Source of the DNA: Salinarchaeum laminariae
GTDB taxonomy: Archaea > Halobacteriota > Halobacteria > Halobacteriales > Salinarchaeaceae
Assembly (NCBI RefSeq): GCF_023204835.1
Contig: NZ_CP096270.1
Span: 2,682,907-2,746,906 of the forward strand
Direction of reading: 5' to 3'
Length of the DNA: 64,000 nt
Positions 59,901 to 64,000 of the stretch are shown in pieces. The position numbers were made by a program, and so were the translations under genes. The notes below the pieces were generated by a model. The model had not been told where the DNA came from. It saw only the letters and a list, made by a program, of their open reading frames with translations, and ran no database searches. Numbering within the stretch: the stretch's first letter is position 1; the number at the start of each line of letters is the position of its first letter.

Positions 59901-60470
59901 ATGTTCATAACCGTCTCCGGACCACCCGGAAGCGGCAAGAGTACCACCGCCGCGGCGCTGGCCGAGCAGTTCGGGCTCGAGCACACTAGCGGTGGTGACA
60001 TCTTCCGCGGACTCGCCGACGAGAAGGACATCTCGCTGGCGGAGCTCAACAGCCGAGCCGAGAGCGATCCCGCGATCGACCGTGACCTCGATCGCCGGCT
60101 CCACGAGATCGCGACCGACGCCGACGACCTCGTGCTGGAATCCCGGCTCGCCGGCTGGCTCTCCGGCGATCACGCGGATTTCCGCGTCTGGCTCGACGCG
60201 CCCGTCGCCGTCCGAGCCGAGCGCATCGCGGAGCGAGAGGACAAGGCTGTCGACGTCGCTCGCGAGGAGACCATCGAGCGCGAGGCCAGCGAGGCCCAGC
60301 GCTACCTCGACTACTACGACATCGACATCGAGGACCTCTCCATCTACGACGTCGTCCTGAACACCGCACGCTGGGGCGAAGCGGACGTCCCCGAACTGCT
60401 CGCCGCCGCCGTCGAGCACCACGACCCTGAAGCGGACGAGGGAAAGGTGCCGGTCGGCTTCGATCTCTAA
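59901..60470 (+). CDS. cmk: Cytidylate kinase (archaeal Cmk)
   Basis: 189 residues starting MFITVSGPPGSGKSTTAAAL, with P-loop at 7-15. TSGGDIFRGLADEKDISLAE and VLESRLAGWLSGDHADFRVW, followed by REETIEREASEAQRY and DIDIEDLSIYDVVLNTARW, match archaeal Cmk. It phosphorylates CMP and dCMP with ATP. A T-rich box CCTTTGAG lies 27 bases upstream of the ATG. Its stop overlaps the cbf5 ATG by one base (TAATG), a conserved haloarchaeal pair. Confidence 0.93.
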   Translation: MFITVSGPPGSGKSTTAAALAEQFGLEHTSGGDIFRGLADEKDISLAELNSRAESDPAIDRDLDRRLHEIATDADDLVLESRLAGWLSGDHADFRVWLDAPVAVRAERIAEREDKAVDVAREETIEREASEAQRYLDYYDIDIEDLSIYDVVLNTARWGEADVPELLAAAVEHHDPEADEGKVPVGFDL

Positions 60471-61516
60471 TGCGGGGACCTCCGGAGGACCGTACGCCGG
60501 CGCAGTTGCTCTCCTTCGGGGTCATCAACCTCGACAAACAGCCCGGCCCCTCCGCTCACGAGGTCGCCGGCTGGGTCAGAGACGCCGTCAACGACGCGCT
60601 CGGGAGCGGCGAGCTCGCTGGCAGCCGACCGTCGGATGCGAATCCGATCACCGAAATCGAAGGCGCTGCCCACGGCGGTACGCTCGATCCGAAAGTCACC
60701 GGCTGTCTGCCGATGCTGCTCGGCGACGCCACGCGACTCGCACAGGTCCTCCACCGCGGCGCGAAGGAGTACGTCTCCGTGCTCGAACTCCACGGCGATC
60801 CACCCGCGGATCTCGAACAGATCGTCGCCGAGTTCGAGGGGCCGATCTATCAGAAACCGCCCCGGAAGAGCGCGGTCAAACGGCGCGTTCGCGTCCGGGA
60901 AATCTACGATCTCGACGTACTGGAGGTGCAGGACCGACAAGCACTCCTCCGAATCCGCTGTGAGGGCGGCACCTACGTCCGAAAGCTCTGCCACGATCTC
61001 GGGCTCGCGCTCGGGACGGGCGCGCACATGGGACACCTCCGTCGGACCGGCACGACGCCGTTCGACGATTCGGATCTCGTGACGATGGAAGATCTCGTGG
61101 ACGCGCTCGCGTACGCTCGCGAGGCGGCGTCCACCTCAGCTACCGAGGGGTCGGGAGAATCCACTGACGAGGAATCGGAAGCGGAGGAGGAGAAGGACGA
61201 GGCGCCCATCGAACTCCGCGACGTGATCGCTCCTGCCGAACGCGCGCTGGCAAATCTCCCGGGTATCACGATCGCGCCCAGCGCTGCCGAGGAAGTCGCC
61301 CACGGTGCACCGGTGTACGCACCGGGGGTCCTATCTGGCCCGGAGAGCGGTGATTTCGACGCCAAACTCGAGGTCGACGACGACGGCGAGGCGGGCGATT
61401 CGCCACTCGTCGTCTGTTACACGCCCGACGGCGCAGCGGTCTGCCTCGGTCGGCTGGTCGGCGATCCGGACGCGAACGAGGGCGTCGTCGTGGAACTCGA
61501 ACGCGTGCTCGTCTGA
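60470..61516 (+). CDS. truB: tRNA/rRNA pseudouridine synthase Cbf5 (TruB family)
   Basis: 348 residues. FGVINLDKQPGPSAHEVAGW and GGTLDPKVTGCLPMLLGDAT carry the catalytic Asp D73; GPIYQKPPRKSAVKRRVRVR and GGTYVRKLCHDLGLALG complete the TruB core, and a PUA domain follows (APSAAEEVAHGAPVYAPGVL). It acts alone on tRNA U55 or with H/ACA RNPs on rRNA. There are halophilic insertions: about 20 residues at 43-63 and a Ser/Glu-rich loop of about 27 at 222-248. Coupled to cmk. Confidence 0.93.
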   Translation: MRGPPEDRTPAQLLSFGVINLDKQPGPSAHEVAGWVRDAVNDALGSGELAGSRPSDANPITEIEGAAHGGTLDPKVTGCLPMLLGDATRLAQVLHRGAKEYVSVLELHGDPPADLEQIVAEFEGPIYQKPPRKSAVKRRVRVREIYDLDVLEVQDRQALLRIRCEGGTYVRKLCHDLGLALGTGAHMGHLRRTGTTPFDDSDLVTMEDLVDALAYAREAASTSATEGSGESTDEESEAEEEKDEAPIELRDVIAPAERALANLPGITIAPSAAEEVAHGAPVYAPGVLSGPESGDFDAKLEVDDDGEAGDSPLVVCYTPDGAAVCLGRLVGDPDANEGVVVELERVLV

Positions 61517-61560
61517 AAACTGTCCGTGCGCGGCTGGTAAGCCGCAAATGTTTGTGATAG

Positions 61561-61869
61561 TTACTCCGCCAGCACTTGCACCCGCGACACGTGGCCGCCA
61601 CAGCCACAGCGCTCGACGTACTCGATCTCGATCGTCTCCCCGAACTCGGCCTCGATGTGCTCGAAGAGGTACTCCGAGGGATGGCCGTGCTCGCCGTGGG
61701 TGACGAGGTTCACGTGATTCCCCGGAACGGTGTACTCGACGGCCTGGACTGCACCATCGAGTACCAGATCGAGGTCCTCGCCGTGCTCGGGTTTCTCGAG
61801 GTTCGCCGACCACGAGTTGTCGTGTCGCTCGTCGGTGACCGAAATGGGGTCCTGTGAGGTGCTCGCCAT
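61561..61869 (-). CDS. CGCGG family rSAM-modified RiPP candidate
   Basis: 102 residues. The C-terminal motif C88-G-C90-G-G (VERCGCGGHVSRVQVLAE) and a His-rich centre (VTHGEHGHPSEYLFEHIEAE) match what I recall as the CGCGG family, annotated as substrates of radical SAM maturases in haloarchaea. The N-terminus would be the leader and the Cys/Gly knot the modified core. No maturase gene lies within the window on either side. A perfect palindrome and an extra half-site lie upstream. Modification is inference from the family name. Confidence 0.7.
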   Translation of the reverse strand: MASTSQDPISVTDERHDNSWSANLEKPEHGEDLDLVLDGAVQAVEYTVPGNHVNLVTHGEHGHPSEYLFEHIEAEFGETIEIEYVERCGCGGHVSRVQVLAE

Positions 61870-62340
61870 TGTAGTTCGGGATTGGGCTCTGCGGCGGGAG
61901 AGGTCGTTCCCGAACTAGTTCGGGTGGTGTCACTTCCCGCGAGAACTGGTCCGTTCTCTGGGTCGACTGGTCTTGGAATTAATGAGCAACTGGACTACTG
62001 GGTTTGCAGTTGTAGGTGGGTTGGACGGCAAACAGCCGCGGAATCACCCTCTCGTTCGACGATCCTGCCTCGCTGTGCTCCTCGGCTCGCATACCCTCGC
62101 CTGCGGTGACCGGAGGTCTCCTCAGGCACTTGACGAGCTCCGCTCGTCATCGGTTGCTTCGTCGGGGCGGACCGAGCGCTTGGAGGCTTGTGGACATCAC
62201 AGAACCGGAACATCCCTTCCACCTTCAACTGCATTCACAGGTAGTCAATTCCCGCAAAAACACGCGCCAATCCATAACCGATACGCTCCAGTAATCGAAG
62301 TCAAGCAGACCATGTTTTATGATTATGGGTAATTATTTGA
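61870..62340. other. Composition-shifted intergenic stretch, possible insertion scar
   Basis: 471 bases. It holds the palindrome at 61909-61924, then sequence with base and codon texture unlike the neighbours (about 61975-62320), including an AT-rich end. Frames of 60-120 codons can be drawn but look fortuitous. The stretch could be the remains of an insertion sequence, but no inverted terminal repeats or transposase motif are recognisable. Confidence 0.4.
61909..61924. promoter_or_regulatory. Palindromic operator candidate upstream of the CGCGG gene
   Basis: CCCGAACT-AGTTCGGG is a perfect 16-base palindrome about 40-55 bases before the CGCGG ATG. A lone AGTTCGGG half-site (61873-61880) lies almost against that ATG. 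No normal TATA box is visible between them. Confidence 0.55.
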
Positions 62341-62487
62341 GTGTTTGAGGCGTACCTGTACTCGATGGCAGCAAAAGAGCGGTCCCCCGACGCGCCCGGG
62401 ATGGCCCACCCGACGGTCGTGCCAACGAACGCCGAGCACGGCGAGGAGTGCCCCGAGTGTGGCACACCGGTGGGCGACGCGGAGTAA
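62341..62487 (+). CDS. Tiny zinc-ribbon-like protein
   Basis: 48 codons from the GTG at 62341 (VFEAYLYSMAAKERSPDAPG), or 40 from the ATG at 62365; both are open to 62487. The C-terminal CPECGTPVGDAE is a half zinc ribbon preceded by GMAHPTVVPTNAEHGEE, so the protein may dimerise around zinc. A TATA-like TTTTAT (62315-62320) lies 23-24 bases before the GTG and about 47 before the ATG, leaving the start open. No family recognised. Confidence 0.5.
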   Translation: MFEAYLYSMAAKERSPDAPGMAHPTVVPTNAEHGEECPECGTPVGDAE

Positions 62488-62648
62488 TCCGGACAGTTAC
62501 CGCAAGATGATTCTCGAACCGCGGCTCTGAGAGTGGACGATATCTGCGTAGCGACGGCGTCGGCAGTGATCTCACAGACGATCGACCTGGCTCCGGCAAA
62601 GTCGGCCGGAGTCGGTGACGGCTGGCAGTCGCGGCGCGAAACCAAGCG

Positions 62649-62655
62649 TTTTGTA
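62649..62655 (+). promoter_or_regulatory. TATA-like promoter of the phosphodiesterase gene
   Basis: GTTTTGTACC is centred 27 bases before the ATG at 62679, selecting it as a leaderless start. Confidence 0.55.
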
Positions 62656-62678
62656 CCAGCTACCTGTAGGCCGCCAAC

Positions 62679-64000
62679 ATGGGGCTGTTCGACCGGCTCG
62701 GCGGCGACGACGCACCGCGAGTCGCATTTATCGGTATCGACGGCGTTCCCTGGAGCTTGATCGCCGACAACCCCGGCGATTTCCCGAATCTCACCGCCCT
62801 CGCCGAGGAAGGTGCCGGCGGCGCGATGGAGAGCATCGTGCCCCCGGAGTCCAGCGCGTGCTGGCCCTCCCTCACGACCGGCGTGAACCCCGGTGAGACC
62901 GGGGTCTATGGGTTCCAGGACCGCGAAATCGACTCCTACGACACCTACGTCCCGATGGGCAACGACGTCCAGGCGACGCGTGTCTGGGACCGAGTCACCG
63001 AGGACGACCGCAAGGCGACCGTGCTCAACGTCCCCGTGACCTTCCCGCCACAGCGCAACGTCCAGCGGATGGTGTCTGGATTCCTCTCCCCTGGCGTGGA
63101 CAAGGCCGCGTTCCCGGACGAGCTCCGGGAGTATCTCGAGTCGATCGGCTACAAGATCGACGTCAACGCCAAGCTTGGTCACCAGGACGACCGAACGGAG
63201 TTCGTCGAGGACGCACACGAGACGCTCGACAAACGGTTCGAGGCGTTCCAGCACTACCTCGACGCAGACGACTGGGACCTCTTCTTCGGCGTCTTCATGA
63301 CGACCGATCGGGTCAACCACTTCCTGTTCAAGGACTACGTCGAGGACGGCGAGTTCGCCGACGAGTTCATCGAGTTCTATCGGACGCTCGACGACTACCT
63401 CGGACAGCTTCGCAACCAGCTTCCCGACGACGTCACGCTCGTCATCGCCAGCGACCACGGCTTTACCGAACTGAACTGGGAGGTCAACTGCAACCAGTGG
63501 CTTCAGGAGGAAGGCTGGCTCTCCTTCGACGGTGACGACCACGAGAACCTCGCCGACATCGACGACGAGACGCGCGCTTACTCGCTAATTCCTGGTCGCT
63601 TCTACCTCAATCTCGAGGGGCGCGAGCCGAGAGGGACCGTCCCCGAGGAGGAGTACGACGCGGTCCGGAACGAGCTCAAGGCCGAGCTCGAGGCGCTCGA
63701 AGGACCGGACGGCACTCCGGTCGCCGAGCGCGTCGTCGAAGGCGAGGATGCGTTCGAGGGCGCCCACGACGAGATCGCACCCGACCTCGTCGTCATCCCG
63801 AACACCGGCTTCGACCTCAAATCCGGTTTCAAGGGCGGCAAGGACGTGTTCACGACGGGCCCACGCAACGGCATGCACAACTTCCACGACGCGACGCTGT
63901 TCGTCGACGATCCCGAAGCCACGATCGCGGACGCGAACCTCTTCGACGTCGCACCGACCATCCTCGATCTGATGGAAGTCGACTACGAGCAAAGCGAGTT
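62679..64000 (+). CDS. Alkaline phosphatase superfamily / type I phosphodiesterase (cut by window end)
   Basis: 440 visible codons from the ATG at 62679 (MGLFDRLGGDDAPRVAFIGI); the C-terminus lies outside the window. Metal-site Asp in AFIGIDGVPWSLI, the nucleophile region in ESSACWPSLTTGVNPGETGV, ASDHGFTELNWEVNC and NGMHNFHDATLFVDD are typical of the archaeal phosphodiesterase/nucleotide pyrophosphatase branch. These enzymes act on phosphodiesters or phosphonates; some are linked to glycolipid synthesis. The substrate cannot be told. No signal peptide, so probably cytosolic. Confidence 0.88.
   Translation, partial: MGLFDRLGGDDAPRVAFIGIDGVPWSLIADNPGDFPNLTALAEEGAGGAMESIVPPESSACWPSLTTGVNPGETGVYGFQDREIDSYDTYVPMGNDVQATRVWDRVTEDDRKATVLNVPVTFPPQRNVQRMVSGFLSPGVDKAAFPDELREYLESIGYKIDVNAKLGHQDDRTEFVEDAHETLDKRFEAFQHYLDADDWDLFFGVFMTTDRVNHFLFKDYVEDGEFADEFIEFYRTLDDYLGQLRNQLPDDVTLVIASDHGFTELNWEVNCNQWLQEEGWLSFDGDDHENLADIDDETRAYSLIPGRFYLNLEGREPRGTVPEEEYDAVRNELKAELEALEGPDGTPVAERVVEGEDAFEGAHDEIAPDLVVIPNTGFDLKSGFKGGKDVFTTGPRNGMHNFHDATLFVDDPEATIADANLFDVAPTILDLMEVDYEQSE

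Noticed and set aside
61995-62234. A 79-codon minus-strand frame that might be a transposase relic
   Set aside because: No DDE, HUH or TnpB motif and no terminal repeats; kept only as a possible scar.
1-64000. CRISPR arrays and cas genes
   Set aside because: No array of regularly spaced repeats was seen; the CARF-like gene has no cas neighbour and the 17-bp array has no spacers.

Overview
The window is chromosomal DNA of a haloarchaeon (class Halobacteria). The proteins are strongly acidic, with Asp/Glu-rich linkers inserted even into housekeeping enzymes. Coding density and GC content are high. Most promoters are a T-rich TATA box whose centre lies about 27 bases before the start codon, which implies leaderless mRNAs. 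The gene complement is archaeal and euryarchaeal: aIF2-gamma, Spt4, RpoE', Kae1-Bud32, MptA, CofH, archaemetzincin, PolX with a PHP domain, and many haloarchaeal DUF families. I cannot name the genus.

Layout. 1-3.2 kb: a PIN-domain ATPase cut by the window edge, DUF5785, a CBS/zinc protein translationally coupled to a GNAT acetyltransferase, and tRNA-Thr followed by a partial copy of its own 3' end. 3.4-14.3 kb: a sugar-acid catabolic and uptake region with 2-keto-3-deoxy-sugar kinase, a four-gene CUT1-type ABC importer, galactonate dehydratase and a TrmB-type regulator; PdxS and a DUF1405 membrane protein lie inside it. 14.6-28.9 kb: cofactor and translation enzymes (MptA, NAD kinase, ValS, SerS), an MMPL exporter, a CARF-type regulator, a peroxiredoxin with an extra helical domain, and a DUF7504 protein. 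29-31.8 kb: a K+ channel, a free TrkA-N protein and archaemetzincin in one operon, sharing a back-to-back promoter with a UPF0146 gene. 31.9-34 kb: a HAD hydrolase, a small membrane protein and a PIN-like protein.

34-41 kb is the information-processing block: RdgB, DUF5808, Kae1-Bud32, S27ae, S24e, dephospho-CoA kinase, Spt4, RpoE', a PIN nuclease and aIF2-gamma, all on the minus strand, with one Rid-family gene on the plus strand. 41-53 kb: DUF5787, PurC, CofH, DUF7139, PolX, DUF5788, a tandem DUF5518 pair, HflX and an NDH-2-like flavoprotein. 53-58 kb: small haloarchaeal families, including two DUF7124 paralogs and a mini winged-helix gene with a palindromic operator, then a NirB/rubredoxin-reductase-type flavoprotein. 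58-64 kb: DUF6149, homoserine kinase, CMP kinase coupled to Cbf5, a CGCGG-type candidate RiPP precursor, a composition-shifted scar, a tiny zinc-ribbon gene and a phosphodiesterase cut by the window end.

Most of the window is core genome; I see no CRISPR array, rRNA or intact mobile element. The signals I rank highest are the CGCGG candidate RiPP precursor with a palindrome upstream and no maturase gene visible; the interleaved mirror-image promoter between archaemetzincin and UPF0146; a 17-bp tandem repeat array downstream of the flavoprotein gene; a self-operator candidate for a 67-residue winged-helix protein with a related half-site before another gene; twin palindromes before galactonate dehydratase; an 11-codon leader ORF overlapping kdgK; and the tRNA-Thr attachment-site scar.
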